A stretch of DNA of 64,000 nucleotides. Origin: CAILQE01 sp036745415 (GTDB lineage Bacteria; Patescibacteriota; Saccharimonadia; Saccharimonadales; UBA4665). The stretch is from positions 1 through 64,000 of the forward strand of contig DAIOGF010000003.1 of the NCBI GenBank assembly GCA_036745415.1, read 5' to 3'. The notes under the pieces are model-generated. The model ran no database searches and was not told where the DNA came from. It saw only the letters and a program-made list of their open reading frames with translations. The translations under genes and the position numbers were made by a program. Shown here in pieces: positions 16,571-26,460 of the stretch; position 1 is the stretch's first letter; every line of letters starts with the position of its first letter.

Positions 16571-17834
16571 ATTTATTTCTTATCTGAGCAATAAGGTAGA
16601 ATGATCCAGTTATAATTAGATTCTTGTTCTTAGATTCATCCATTGCTTTTATGAATGCTTCTTCATAGTTATCTATTATTTCAAAGTTTTTAAAATTTAA
16701 TTCTACAAGTTCCTTAGCTATTAAGCTTGGCTCTATGGATTTAGCCGGCAGATCTTTACTGGATACAAATTTAGTTAAGTAGATTTTATCGGAAATCTTG
16801 GTTATATACTTCAAAGTATCTGGATAATCTTTGCCATCCTTAAAGGATAAGATAATATTAGCTTTTGCTCGGTATTTATTAATAAAACTTTTTACGAAAG
16901 ATTCCATTTTCTGTGGATTATGTGCTCCGTCCATGATTATATTTACGTTATCTATTTTCTTGCTTTGCATCCTAGCCGGTATTTTAGTTCTAAGGGATTG
17001 ATTTATCTCTTTAATATCTATTTTTGATAGATTATCTCTAGTAGATATATAGTCATAAGTTTTTTTGGCTAGTAGCCAATTTCTAATTTGGTAGTCAGGT
17101 AAATCATTTATTTCTGTTTTTTTATAATACTTTCTATATTCTTTTTCTTGATCTATGGTTTCTATGGATGCATCATGTTCGATTATCCATTTTTCTATTA
17201 CTTTCATAATCTTATCGTTTTGTTTGTACATTATTAATTTATTTCCTGGGTGAACGATTCCTACTTTTTGATAAGTAATTTCTTCAATTGTGTTTCCTAG
17301 TATATTAGTATGATCAAAACCCAAATCTGTTATTACACAAACTTTATTTGAAATAGTTATTATATTAGTTGCATCATGTAATCCCCCCATTCCAGTTTCA
17401 ACCACGGCGTAATCCACTCCGTATTTATTGAATATCCATATGGCGAATATATATAACAGTTCAAAATATGATGGTCTAATTTTAGATTCTTCTACTAAAT
17501 CAAGAAATAATCCTATTTCTTTTAAGAATAATTCATCTTTAAGGGGACTTAAATTAATTTGAACTCTTTCATTAATTTTATCTATGTGTGGTGATACAGT
17601 TAGGCCCACTTTTAAATTATTTTGTTGAAGAAGTGAAGCTATGTAATAGCTGGTAGATGTTTTACCGCTAGTACCTGCAATATGAATAACATTTAATTTT
17701 TTCTCCGGGTTCCCAAGAAATTTCATAAGAGGTTTAACTCTTTCAATGACGGTATTTTGACCAGTTAATTCTTTAACTAGAGATACATAAGGTTGTAGAG
17801 CAGTATTTAATTCTTCGAAATTTGTAATATTCAT
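16560..17834 (-). CDS. folC: FolC-like Mur ligase (folylpolyglutamate/dihydrofolate synthase family)
   Basis: 424 residues. The P-loop GTSGKTSTSYY, the VVETGMGGLHDATN block and the C-terminal DGAHNPQKM motif match FolC, which adds glutamate to folates with ATP. Lys- and Asn-rich, as the local base composition predicts. No other folate gene is in the window, so it may act on imported folate or on another substrate. It shares a 48-base divergent gap with the P-type ATPase. Confidence 0.88.
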   Translation of the reverse strand: MNITNFEELNTALQPYVSLVKELTGQNTVIERVKPLMKFLGNPEKKLNVIHIAGTSGKTSTSYYIASLLQQNNLKVGLTVSPHIDKINERVQINLSPLKDELFLKEIGLFLDLVEESKIRPSYFELLYIFAIWIFNKYGVDYAVVETGMGGLHDATNIITISNKVCVITDLGFDHTNILGNTIEEITYQKVGIVHPGNKLIMYKQNDKIMKVIEKWIIEHDASIETIDQEKEYRKYYKKTEINDLPDYQIRNWLLAKKTYDYISTRDNLSKIDIKEINQSLRTKIPARMQSKKIDNVNIIMDGAHNPQKMESFVKSFINKYRAKANIILSFKDGKDYPDTLKYITKISDKIYLTKFVSSKDLPAKSIEPSLIAKELVELNFKNFEIIDNYEEAFIKAMDESKNKNLIITGSFYLIAQIRNKFNL

Positions 17835-17882
17835 ATTTAATCTGTTTCTAATATATAATAGATATAAATATTAGGTTATATA

Positions 17883-20384
17883 ATGCTAAAAAACAAATAT
17901 AAAAATTTAAGTATTGAACAAACCCTGCAATCTCTTAATAGCTCAAGGCTTGGTCTAGCTAGTGATGACGCTAAAGATAGACTGTTAAATTTTGGAGAAA
18001 ATGTATTTATAAACGATAACAAATTCTCTACACTCAAATTATTCCTAAAACAATTCAATAGTCCTCTGATGTATCTTTTGATCCTTGCATCATTATTGTC
18101 TTTTTCTCTTAAAGACATTTCCGATGGTGGAGTAATACTATTCATCCTATTAATAAATGGTCTTCTAGGTTTCCTTCAGGAGTATAGAAGTGATAAATCT
18201 ATATCTAAACTAGAGAGATTTATTAACCGAGAAATCGTCTGTCTGCGTGATGGAAAAGAAGAATTAATCAAGGAAAAAGATGTGGTACCAGGCGATATCA
18301 TAACTTTGAAGGAAGGCGACATAGTCCCTGCGGACAGTAAGCTTCTTTATGTCGAAGATTTTATTGTCAATGAATCCCAGTTAACTGGAGAATCGGATGG
18401 TGTTCTTAAGCACTTGGACATTAAAAATTCTATTATATACTCTGGTAGTATCGTAGAAGAAGGCGAAGCAAGAGCTGTTGTTTATGCTACGGGAAATAGT
18501 ACCGAGCTTGGTAGAATTGCACGACTTAGTACTGATACCAAAAGAGTTACTAAGTTCGAAAAATCCTTAGGTGATTTTTCTAAATTTTTAATAAGAAGTG
18601 TATTTGTGGCTATATTTATTGTATTAATATCTAAGATTGTATTAGTTCATTCTATTGGTAATGTACCGGATTATCTTCTTTATCTAATAGCTCTTTCTGT
18701 AGCAGTGGTACCAGAAGCAATGCCCATTATTATCACTGTTACACTATCGAGAGGTGCTATGTTATTAGCCAAAAAGCACGTTATTGTAAGAACCTTATCC
18801 GCAGTTGAGGACTTAGGTGACATAAATATACTCTGTACAGATAAAACCGGAACTCTTACCATGAATAAGCAAAAAATTAAGTACGTGTACACTAAAGATC
18901 AGGAATTATTTTACTGTTTAGCAATAGCTACATTAGAAAATCTAGATATTAAACGAAAAAGTAATTTAAACCCATTTGATAAGGCGTTTATTGAATATAT
19001 TGATGAATCAATCAAAATCAAGACTTTAAAACACTCCAAACAATTAAAAGAATTGCCATTCGATCCTAAATCTAGACGACGTAGAATGTTAATTGAATTA
19101 GAAGGACAACATTATTTAGTAGTAATAGGGTCAGTAGAAACATTGTTAAATCTAAGTAAAGCTCCAAATAAAAATAAATATATGAATATATTTAGGAAGG
19201 ATGGCTTGTTGGGACTCAGGCATATAGCTATTGCATATAAGAAATTTAATAGTATTAATATCGAAAAATTCGATATTCTAAAAAATGAAAAAGACTTAGA
19301 ATTTCTTGGTTTTGTTTCTTTGGAAGATCCATTAAGACCAAGTACAAAACAAACGGTAAGCTTAGCTAGTGATCTAGGAATTAGTATTAAAATTTTATCT
19401 GGTGATTCTAGAGAAGTAACCAAATATGTCGCGGAAAATATTGGACTCATCTCTAGTTCTCAAAAAGTATACATAGGAGATGAGCTAGATTTACTTGACG
19501 ATAAAGAATTAGAGACTTTGCTAAAAAATAACAATGCTTTCGCTAAAATGAATCCAGAACAAAAATACAGAGTGATATCAGTACTTAAAAAAGAGGGCAA
19601 TGTCGTAGGATATCAAGGTGACGGTATTAATGACGCCCCATCACTTAAATTAGCTGATGTTTCTATTGCCGTTAACAATGCTACAGACGTAGCTAAAAAC
19701 AGTTCAGATATTATACTTTTAAAGCAGGGTCTCGGAGTAATGATAGATGGAGTCAAGTCTGGAAGAGAAATATTCATTAATATAAATAAATATATTAGAT
19801 TTACTTTTGTTTCTAATTGGGGAAATTTCTTTGCTCTTTCAACATTATTCTTAAGCATAAGTAAATCCTTGCCTATCTTCCCTGTTCAGGTATTACTTAC
19901 TAGCTTAATTACAGATCTTCCATGTATTGCAGTTGGCACGGATAATGTATTAATCGATGATCTTAAAAGACCCTCTAAGTTAAATATTAGAAATATACTA
20001 ATAGGATCAATGTTGTTGGGATGTATCACTGCATTCTTCGAGGTTATTTTCTATAACGTTATACGTAATCAGAATTCTAATATTAAATCTACTGCCCTTT
20101 ACTTATTCTTAAGTCTAACTGCTCTGATTGTAATCTTTACTATTAGGAATCGTAGTTTCTTCTTTAGGGCTCCAAAACTATCTCGCCCATTATTTATTGG
20201 TTTCATAATTAGTCTTATATTCAGTGTAGTGGTCATATATATACCTAAAGTTAATGATGCTTTTAAATTGGTTAGAATACCTGTAAGTATTCTTATTGAA
20301 ATACTAATATTTACATTAGTGTATTTTGTATTATTAGATTCTATTAAGGTTGTTTTATATAAAAATAAAGGATTCGAAGATTAG
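17883..20384 (+). CDS. Cation-transporting P-type ATPase
   Basis: 833 residues, full length. Order: cation-ATPase N domain (1-60), M1-M2, actuator domain with LTGESDG (the E1-P dephosphorylation loop), M3-M4 with the ion-site motif PEAMP, phosphorylation site CTDKTGTLT, nucleotide domain, hinge GDGINDAP and six C-terminal spans. PEAMP rather than PEGLP, and the M6 region (ITDLPCIAVGTDN), are atypical of SERCA-like calcium pumps and closer to Mg/P3-like or unassigned groups, so the ion is left open. Confidence 0.9.
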   Translation: MLKNKYKNLSIEQTLQSLNSSRLGLASDDAKDRLLNFGENVFINDNKFSTLKLFLKQFNSPLMYLLILASLLSFSLKDISDGGVILFILLINGLLGFLQEYRSDKSISKLERFINREIVCLRDGKEELIKEKDVVPGDIITLKEGDIVPADSKLLYVEDFIVNESQLTGESDGVLKHLDIKNSIIYSGSIVEEGEARAVVYATGNSTELGRIARLSTDTKRVTKFEKSLGDFSKFLIRSVFVAIFIVLISKIVLVHSIGNVPDYLLYLIALSVAVVPEAMPIIITVTLSRGAMLLAKKHVIVRTLSAVEDLGDINILCTDKTGTLTMNKQKIKYVYTKDQELFYCLAIATLENLDIKRKSNLNPFDKAFIEYIDESIKIKTLKHSKQLKELPFDPKSRRRRMLIELEGQHYLVVIGSVETLLNLSKAPNKNKYMNIFRKDGLLGLRHIAIAYKKFNSINIEKFDILKNEKDLEFLGFVSLEDPLRPSTKQTVSLASDLGISIKILSGDSREVTKYVAENIGLISSSQKVYIGDELDLLDDKELETLLKNNNAFAKMNPEQKYRVISVLKKEGNVVGYQGDGINDAPSLKLADVSIAVNNATDVAKNSSDIILLKQGLGVMIDGVKSGREIFININKYIRFTFVSNWGNFFALSTLFLSISKSLPIFPVQVLLTSLITDLPCIAVGTDNVLIDDLKRPSKLNIRNILIGSMLLGCITAFFEVIFYNVIRNQNSNIKSTALYLFLSLTALIVIFTIRNRSFFFRAPKLSRPLFIGFIISLIFSVVVIYIPKVNDAFKLVRIPVSILIEILIFTLVYFVLLDSIKVVLYKNKGFED

Positions 20385-21112
20385 TTTTTTTTCATCCATT
20401 CATGCGGATACGCTTCGGCAATATCATTAATTATTGAATCAATTATAAGGTTTACTATAATTTCAACATTATCTTTAGATTCATCAGTATATCCACCTTT
20501 CCCGTATGCATCTAATTCCGTAATTAAATTTCCTTTATATTTATGATCGTTAAAAGACGTATTAGTTTTAAATGGATATACAGTATTTATTTGTATTCCA
20601 GTACCCCGTAATTCTTCTCTAGCCGTAAGTGATATGTCTGATAATGCTGACTTGGTCGCCATAAATGCGCCTTTATTCTTTTCGTGATTTTGAGGTACTC
20701 CTGAAGCTATATTTACTATTACACCACTATTTGTACTGCGCATAATTGGGATGACCTTAGACATTAGATATGAAGGTCCTAGAAGGTTCGTTCGTGTGAT
20801 ATCTTCAAATAATTTGTAATCAATAAATTCAATAGCCGATTCGTACCCGACTCCGGCGTTATTAATGATTCCATCAATCCTACCAAATTTCTTTATGGTT
20901 GCATCAATCAATTTGTCTATATCTTTGTAATCTCTAATATCAGTTTTATGAGGGTATGAATTAATTATGCTTTTAGACATGATTTCTAATTTGTTCTTGT
21001 TTCTAGATGCCAATACAACGGTAGCTCCTAATTTAGAGAGTTTCTTTGCGGTTTCTAATCCTATTCCAGAACTTGCACCTGTTACGATATATATTTTGTT
21101 TTTAAAATCCAA
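20381..21112 (-). CDS. SDR-family protein lacking the catalytic tyrosine
   Basis: 243 residues with a Rossmann fold: cofactor loop GASSGIGLETA (after YIVT), NNAGVG, the catalytic-Ser strand (VNIASGV) and the C-terminal VYPFKTNT. The essential YxxxK motif reads FMATK: the tyrosine codon is TTT (Phe), while Lys is kept. The protein may bind NAD(P)H without the normal reductase chemistry, or use another acid. The 3' end overlaps the P-type ATPase stop by 4 bases on the opposite strand; the S51 gene ends 36 bases upstream on the same strand. Confidence 0.85.
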   Translation of the reverse strand: MDFKNKIYIVTGASSGIGLETAKKLSKLGATVVLASRNKNKLEIMSKSIINSYPHKTDIRDYKDIDKLIDATIKKFGRIDGIINNAGVGYESAIEFIDYKLFEDITRTNLLGPSYLMSKVIPIMRSTNSGVIVNIASGVPQNHEKNKGAFMATKSALSDISLTAREELRGTGIQINTVYPFKTNTSFNDHKYKGNLITELDAYGKGGYTDESKDNVEIIVNLIIDSIINDIAEAYPHEWMKKN

Positions 21113-21148
21113 GATTTCCCCTATCTTTCTATTCGAATACTATCAATA

Positions 21149-21934
21149 TTATATAATTCTAAGTTTCCCTGATTGGAATCGGGCTGCCTGATCATCTCTT
21201 AGAATAATAGTGCTATCACTACTAGATCTAAAGCTATTTATATATCTATTTATATCTTCTTGATTTGTAATGCAATTCTTAAGGACTATTTCGGCAATTT
21301 TTCCTATAACCGGTATGGTTGATGTAGATGAACTACCTTCTGCGTGAACTATTACATTAGAATCAATAAGCTTCAGAGATTCGGTTAGGTCAACACCCGA
21401 AGGACAAATATCTGCAGGTGGTATAAGGGCTGGAAAGGTGTGTCTTCCTGCTAAAATACTACCCGCACTTTCACCAATATATGAAATATTTCCAGATTCT
21501 ACAGAATTTTGAATAATATCTTTGTGTTGCTTAATCCCTTTATATAGCTGGAAGGTATTTCCGCCTGGAAGAATTAGGGAATCGTAAACATCTATCATTA
21601 ATTTAAAATCTGTTCTAGCTAGTGAACTCATATTGACCATGGATATAACTGCATTCCTGCCTAGTATGTATCTAAGCCATGATTTAGTCCAAATATGTTC
21701 TCCAGGACGCTGTAATCTTTGATATGCTCTATCCCTAAAGCTAACATCTGAAAAATTATTAAATCTATTCCATCCATCTTTAGCTACAATAACCCTTGGA
21801 AATCTATCTTTCTTGGTATCAATTATTGTTTCATTAACGTGTTGGTTGATTGTATCTGTAGTTCCAGCTACTGAAAGTAGAGTAATTCTAGACTTAAGGT
21901 TTGCTGTAGGAGTTCTTCCTAGTATAGATTCCAT
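21149..21934 (-). CDS. Peptidase family S51-like protein (peptidase E / cyanophycinase group)
   Basis: 261 residues. The group marker is LILPGGNTFQL followed by the nucleophile elbow YIGESAGSILAG, with Ser in G-x-S-A-G. A downstream His in VIVHAEGSSST fits the third catalytic position. Family members cut Asp-x dipeptides or related bonds in the cytosol. It is longer than classic peptidase E (about 230) and starts with an extra 40 residues. It lies between a two-component pair and the SDR gene, all on the minus strand. Confidence 0.8.
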   Translation of the reverse strand: MESILGRTPTANLKSRITLLSVAGTTDTINQHVNETIIDTKKDRFPRVIVAKDGWNRFNNFSDVSFRDRAYQRLQRPGEHIWTKSWLRYILGRNAVISMVNMSSLARTDFKLMIDVYDSLILPGGNTFQLYKGIKQHKDIIQNSVESGNISYIGESAGSILAGRHTFPALIPPADICPSGVDLTESLKLIDSNVIVHAEGSSSTSTIPVIGKIAEIVLKNCITNQEDINRYINSFRSSSDSTIILRDDQAARFQSGKLRII

Positions 21935-21973
21935 ATATTAGAAAAATATTATACAAGATTATTAATGGTAAAT

Positions 21974-22369
21974 CTAATTACCTTCAGTGCCGTTTTCGTT
22001 GAACGATTTAATAATCTGAATAAGATCTGTTAATTGTATGGCAGCCTTTAAAGCATACCCATCGACATCGTTTTCTATTTCTTCTGGAACTTGATCTTTG
22101 CCAAGATTCGTTAGTAAGACAATTTTAATGTGAGTACATCCATATTCTTCTTTATGTCTGAGGTTTTTAACTAATTCAAAACCACCCATTCCTGGCATCA
22201 TTACATCAACAAAAGCCATATCGGGTTTGTTCTCCCTGACTAGCTCAAGAGCTTTAAAGCCGTTTTCTGCAACCCTTACCTCATAACCATTCTTAATAAG
22301 GTATTCTGAATATAGTTTGCTTAGAGCTATATTATCTTCAGCGATTAATATTTTTTGTATTCCAGGCAC
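21974..22369 (-). CDS. Response regulator, receiver only
   Basis: 131 residues from GTG 22369, chosen because AGAGGA lies 8 bases upstream; an upstream in-frame GTG at 22402 has no such site. Receiver features: ILIAEDN acidic pocket, phospho-Asp in MAFVDVMMPG, Thr in VLLTNLGK and Lys in GYALKAA. No DNA-binding domain. The gene overlaps the 3' end of the kinase gene by 32 bases, so the two are translationally coupled and almost certainly a cognate pair. Confidence 0.92.
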   Translation of the reverse strand: MPGIQKILIAEDNIALSKLYSEYLIKNGYEVRVAENGFKALELVRENKPDMAFVDVMMPGMGGFELVKNLRHKEEYGCTHIKIVLLTNLGKDQVPEEIENDVDGYALKAAIQLTDLIQIIKSFNENGTEGN

Positions 22370-24734
22370 GGTTGGCGTCCTCTTTATTTTTATTGTTGTC
22401 ACCTTTAGTTAATATACTCATTAATGTATCTGAATAGTGTGGAAGCGTTATTATGAATGAAGTACCTTGGCCAACTTCTGAATGAACTTCAATTGTGCCT
22501 CGGTGTTGTTCTATAATTTGTTTTGCAAGATATAGACCAATTCCAGTACCAGTACTTCCTGATTCTAGTCCACCATGAACTCTGTAGAATTTAGTAAATA
22601 AGTAAGGAATTGCGTTCTTTGGTATTCCGATTCCTGTATCCTTAACTGTAATTATATAGTTACTATTATCATCAAATAAAGTAACATTTACATCGCCACC
22701 TTCATGGTTGTACTTGATGGAGTTATCTATAAGATTATTTATAACCTCTTGAATAGAATATCTATCTCCTACTATAAATTCGTCGTGTATATTACCATTC
22801 ATAGACAGAGTAACTTTCTTTTCTTTAGCGTTGAATTGAAGTGAGTCTACTGCTTCTTTTACGCGAGCTGCTATATCTACCTTATCCCAGTTTAATTTGA
22901 AATTACCGTGTTCAATTCTAGATACGCTAAGTAGCTTAGTAATAAGTTCTGAAAGTTCCTTAGTACTTACTCTAGCTTGTTCAATATATCTTTTATTGTT
23001 GTCACTGAAGTTAGCGGCATTATCTCCAAACATCATCAATTCTAGATAGCCTTGAATAGCGGTTAGTGGAGTTCTTAGTTCATGCGCGGCCATGGAGACG
23101 AAGTCTAGCTTCATTTCATCGAGTTCTACTGATTTAGTTTTATCTGTAATAGTTAAGATATATTTAGTTATCACAAAACCATTAGTAGGTAATTTAATGA
23201 TAGATATATCTAGTTGATGTTTTTGGTTAGTTGGAGATATGTATGTTTGATTTTCAAGTAGCTTGGAGCTTTCAGTCATGTTCTTAAGATCTAAGGTGTT
23301 AATTTTGTCGACAATAGTGAGTCTTAATATTTCTTCTAATTTCATTCCATGTAGCTTGTTTCGTTCAACTTCAAGTAGATCAACAGCAGCTTTGTTTGAG
23401 ATCAATATCCCACCATCACTATCTAATGAGATAATAGGGTTTTTTGAGTTGTCAATAATTGCATTTAGCTCACCACTTTGTTCGCTGGTGGTTGATATTA
23501 GGGTTTTTAGGCTCTGAGAAGTTTCAATAAGTGAATTATTTAATTTTCCAAATTCATCTTTTCTTTTAGTATCAAGATCAACATCGAAATTACCAATTCC
23601 TATACTTTGTGCTGCTTTAACTAATTTTTTAATTGGTTTACCTATTAGATTACTAATATAGAATGCAATAATTATAATAATTAAGATAGATACAAATAAT
23701 ATTGCCCCGTTTATAAGAGCAAATTTAATTACTGGTTTAATAATTGTACTTCTTGGAGTTTCCGATATTACTCCCCAATTTCCATAGCCACTGAGTGTGG
23801 ATACGGTCGTGTAGGTGTTAATATTCTTATTATTGGTGTAGTAACCTTCAAAAACATTAAGATTTCCTCCGTAGGTGGATGAACTGGTACTGATACTGAG
23901 TGATTTTATATATGTTTTAATAGCAGATATATTTGAAAGATTTTTTCCTATCATACTTGAATCGTAAGAAGCTATTACAGTACCACTATTATCAACAAGG
24001 AAATTATGTTGATCTGGAAGCTGACTCTGAGTGTTAACTGAATTAGTATTATTACTAGAAGTCATAGTCATTCCAGGCATACTAATACTATTCGTAGTTC
24101 CTATATTTGATTGATTAGTTATGCTATTTAATGTAGATTGCAGATCTACTTTAATAAGTATCATTCCATTAGCTTTAGATGTAGTTACAGTCCGATTATT
24201 GTTATTAAGAAGATCAATATAAGCCAGGGAGTTTGGGTTAGTGTTGAGTGGAACAGCCAGTTCAACTATAGGTATGCCGTTTTGGTAAGACACAGAACCA
24301 GAAAAGGTATTTACGTTTGCTACGTTAGTTTGTTTGAAAGCGTTAGTGTTAGAAATATTATCTAGTTTTAATGGATTAAGTTTGTTGTCTACCGACAATA
24401 CCTTATTTCCAAACGGGTCTGTAATATCTAATTCCTTAATAGTGTTGTCATTAGAGAGTATGTCTTTAATTTGAGGTAATATGTTACTGGTATCTTCATG
24501 GTTAGAGTAATCGAAAGATAATGCAGTCAAACTATTGAATTTACTGTCTAGGAAATTCTGAAGATTAAAAGCGCTGCCGTAATTCGACATATATTGGTTC
24601 ATATATTGGTTGTATAAAACGATGTTTGAATACTTATAACCCCAATATATAGAAATAATTAATAATGGTGCTAGCATTATAACTAGCATAATTAATAGTA
24701 TTTTTTGACTTATATTTTTTAACATATTTACCAT
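22338..24734 (-). CDS. Transmembrane sensor histidine kinase (extracellular sensor, HAMP, PAS)
   Basis: 798 residues. Two membrane segments (about 9-32 and 335-360) flank a large extracellular Cache-like domain with a Met/Ser/Asn-rich loop (SMPGMTMTSSNN). Inside are HAMP (about 360-410), PAS (about 425-540), HisKA with AAHELRTPLTAI, and an ATPase domain with N box (NNLIDNSIKY), DTGIGIP and GTGIGLYL. It should sense an external ligand and pass phosphate to the overlapping receiver gene. The Met-rich loop could bind metal ions, but this is speculative. Confidence 0.93.
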   Translation of the reverse strand: MVNMLKNISQKILLIMLVIMLAPLLIISIYWGYKYSNIVLYNQYMNQYMSNYGSAFNLQNFLDSKFNSLTALSFDYSNHEDTSNILPQIKDILSNDNTIKELDITDPFGNKVLSVDNKLNPLKLDNISNTNAFKQTNVANVNTFSGSVSYQNGIPIVELAVPLNTNPNSLAYIDLLNNNNRTVTTSKANGMILIKVDLQSTLNSITNQSNIGTTNSISMPGMTMTSSNNTNSVNTQSQLPDQHNFLVDNSGTVIASYDSSMIGKNLSNISAIKTYIKSLSISTSSSTYGGNLNVFEGYYTNNKNINTYTTVSTLSGYGNWGVISETPRSTIIKPVIKFALINGAILFVSILIIIIIAFYISNLIGKPIKKLVKAAQSIGIGNFDVDLDTKRKDEFGKLNNSLIETSQSLKTLISTTSEQSGELNAIIDNSKNPIISLDSDGGILISNKAAVDLLEVERNKLHGMKLEEILRLTIVDKINTLDLKNMTESSKLLENQTYISPTNQKHQLDISIIKLPTNGFVITKYILTITDKTKSVELDEMKLDFVSMAAHELRTPLTAIQGYLELMMFGDNAANFSDNNKRYIEQARVSTKELSELITKLLSVSRIEHGNFKLNWDKVDIAARVKEAVDSLQFNAKEKKVTLSMNGNIHDEFIVGDRYSIQEVINNLIDNSIKYNHEGGDVNVTLFDDNSNYIITVKDTGIGIPKNAIPYLFTKFYRVHGGLESGSTGTGIGLYLAKQIIEQHRGTIEVHSEVGQGTSFIITLPHYSDTLMSILTKGDNNKNKEDANRAWNTKNINR

Positions 24735-24746
24735 AAGTATTATAAA

Positions 24747-24775
24747 TTGTTTAAACTAAAATTAAAACCTATAAT
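24747..24775 (+). promoter_or_regulatory. Promoter of mntP, exactly placed for a leaderless mRNA
   Basis: TTGTTT (24747-24752), 17-base spacer, TATAAT (24770-24775), then 6 bases to ATG 24782, so the A of ATG is the expected first transcribed base. Confidence 0.75.
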
Positions 24776-24781
24776 TAGTTC

Positions 24782-25336
24782 ATGCAAACAATAATTACAT
24801 TAATATTAGTTTCTCTTTCTGTTGGACTAGATAATTTTGCAACTTCTATAGCTATTGGTATTTCTGGAATAAATAAATCTAAAAGAATTAAGATAGCTGC
24901 ATTCTTTGGATTTTTTGAAACCTTAATGGCAGTAATAGGTATACTACTAGGAAAACAAACACTTTCATTATTGGGTAATAATGCTCATATTATTGGCGGA
25001 GTTCTACTTGTATTAACTGGTTTATACCAGATATATTCTTCCTACAAAGAAGAAGATGAAAAAGAAGCTATTAAAGCTATTTCGGGTGATTGGAACTTAA
25101 TACTACCCGCCCTAGCATTAAGTATAGATAACCTAATAGTCGGTTTCTCTCTAGGAGCTAGGCATTTAAATGTATTTCAAGCTACTTTAGCTATATGTGC
25201 AGCAAGTTTAATATTAAGTTCATTAGGTCTTGAGATTGGTAACAGAATCGGAAAAGTAATAGAAGAATATTCACAGATAATAGCTGGTACTATTTTAATT
25301 CTAGTAGGTGTACTAGTTTTCACTAAGATTTTATAG
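24782..25336 (+). CDS. mntP: Manganese efflux pump MntP family
   Basis: 184 residues with six membrane segments and the twin acidic signatures of MntP: SVGLDNFATSIAIG in span 1 and LSIDNLIVGFSLG in span 4, the family's metal-binding aspartates. It should export excess Mn(II). Unlike many mntP genes it has no space for a yybP-ykoY manganese riboswitch, because the promoter abuts the start codon. It overlaps the end of metK by 6 bases, tail to tail. Confidence 0.9.
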   Translation: MQTIITLILVSLSVGLDNFATSIAIGISGINKSKRIKIAAFFGFFETLMAVIGILLGKQTLSLLGNNAHIIGGVLLVLTGLYQIYSSYKEEDEKEAIKAISGDWNLILPALALSIDNLIVGFSLGARHLNVFQATLAICAASLILSSLGLEIGNRIGKVIEEYSQIIAGTILILVGVLVFTKIL

Positions 25337-26458
25337 AATTATTAATTTACTTTTAACTATTTTCTCCCACGGTAAATCTTTCTTACCAAAATGGCCATAA
25401 TTGGTTGTCTGAGAATATATTGGTTTTTTGAGTCCAAGGTCCCTGATGATTCCATTTACACTGAGGTCAATTATTGAATCAACGAACGTTTGTAGGACTA
25501 ATCTACTTACTTTTTCAGTTCCAAATGTTTCAATTGATACCATTATGGGCTCCTTATGCCCTATGGCATATGCCAGACCTATTTCGCATTTATCCGCGTA
25601 TTTATTGGCAACTATATTTTTAGCTACGAACCTAGCTGCATAAGCACCAGAGCGATCTACTTTGGTTGCATCTTTACCACTAAATGCTCCTCCTCCCACT
25701 TTTACGTATCCTCCATAGCCATCTACTACTATTTTTCTACCTGTTAGACCTGCATCTGTGAATGGTCCTGGTATATACCATGCTCCTGTACCATTTATTA
25801 TGATTTCATTATCTGATGGTAACTTGTATCCGTGAGATTTTAAAATTGGCTCTAAAACATCATTAATTATGTGTTTCCGTACTTTATCTAATTTAGTATT
25901 CTCATCATGTGCTACTGCTACAACAATTCTATTGACTTCAACTGGTTTGCCGTCATCATAAAGAACTGTTACTTGAGATTTACCATCAGGTCTTAGCCAA
26001 TTGAATATACCTTTTTCTCTAAATTCATCTAATTTTGAAGTGATCTCATGAGCTATAACTATAGGCATGGGCATTAATTCATTGGTTTCATTGCATGCAT
26101 ATCCAAACATCATTCCTTGATCGCCTGCACCTTCATTGTCTACTCCTATAGATATTTCATTGGATTGTTGATGTATAAAATTTGTGAAATTTGATTTATC
26201 AGAAAATCCCCAATCTGGATTCGTGTATCCAAGTGACTTTATAGTATTTCTGGTAATTTTTTCGTAATCTATTTTTGCTTTAGATTTTACTTCTCCAAAA
26301 ATACTTACATGGTTATTTCCTACCACAGTTTCAATACCCGCTCTAGTACTTGGATCTTTTTCTATAAGAGCATCTAGTAATGCATCCGATATATTATCCG
26401 CTATCTTATCTGGGTGACCGGAGCATACGGACTCACTTGTAAATATTGTTTTTGACAT
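25331..26458 (-). CDS. metK: S-adenosylmethionine synthase
   Basis: 375 residues. MetK makes SAM from methionine and ATP. Motifs: GHPDK near the start, GAGDQGMMFGYA (ATP site), GGGAFSGKDATKVDRS (phosphate loop) and the conserved GHKEP / DLPWEK ends. The leader contains a SAM-binding-type aptamer and a hairpin that would hide the AAAGGA ribosome site, so product feedback on translation is likely. No methionine synthesis genes are nearby. Confidence 0.97.
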   Translation of the reverse strand: MSKTIFTSESVCSGHPDKIADNISDALLDALIEKDPSTRAGIETVVGNNHVSIFGEVKSKAKIDYEKITRNTIKSLGYTNPDWGFSDKSNFTNFIHQQSNEISIGVDNEGAGDQGMMFGYACNETNELMPMPIVIAHEITSKLDEFREKGIFNWLRPDGKSQVTVLYDDGKPVEVNRIVVAVAHDENTKLDKVRKHIINDVLEPILKSHGYKLPSDNEIIINGTGAWYIPGPFTDAGLTGRKIVVDGYGGYVKVGGGAFSGKDATKVDRSGAYAARFVAKNIVANKYADKCEIGLAYAIGHKEPIMVSIETFGTEKVSRLVLQTFVDSIIDLSVNGIIRDLGLKKPIYSQTTNYGHFGKKDLPWEKIVKSKLIIL

Positions 26459-26460
26459 AA

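Noticed and set aside
24782..25336. Manganese (yybP-ykoY) riboswitch before mntP
   Set aside because: Only 47 bases separate mntP from the divergent kinase gene and the promoter sits 6 bases from the ATG, so there is no room for an aptamer.
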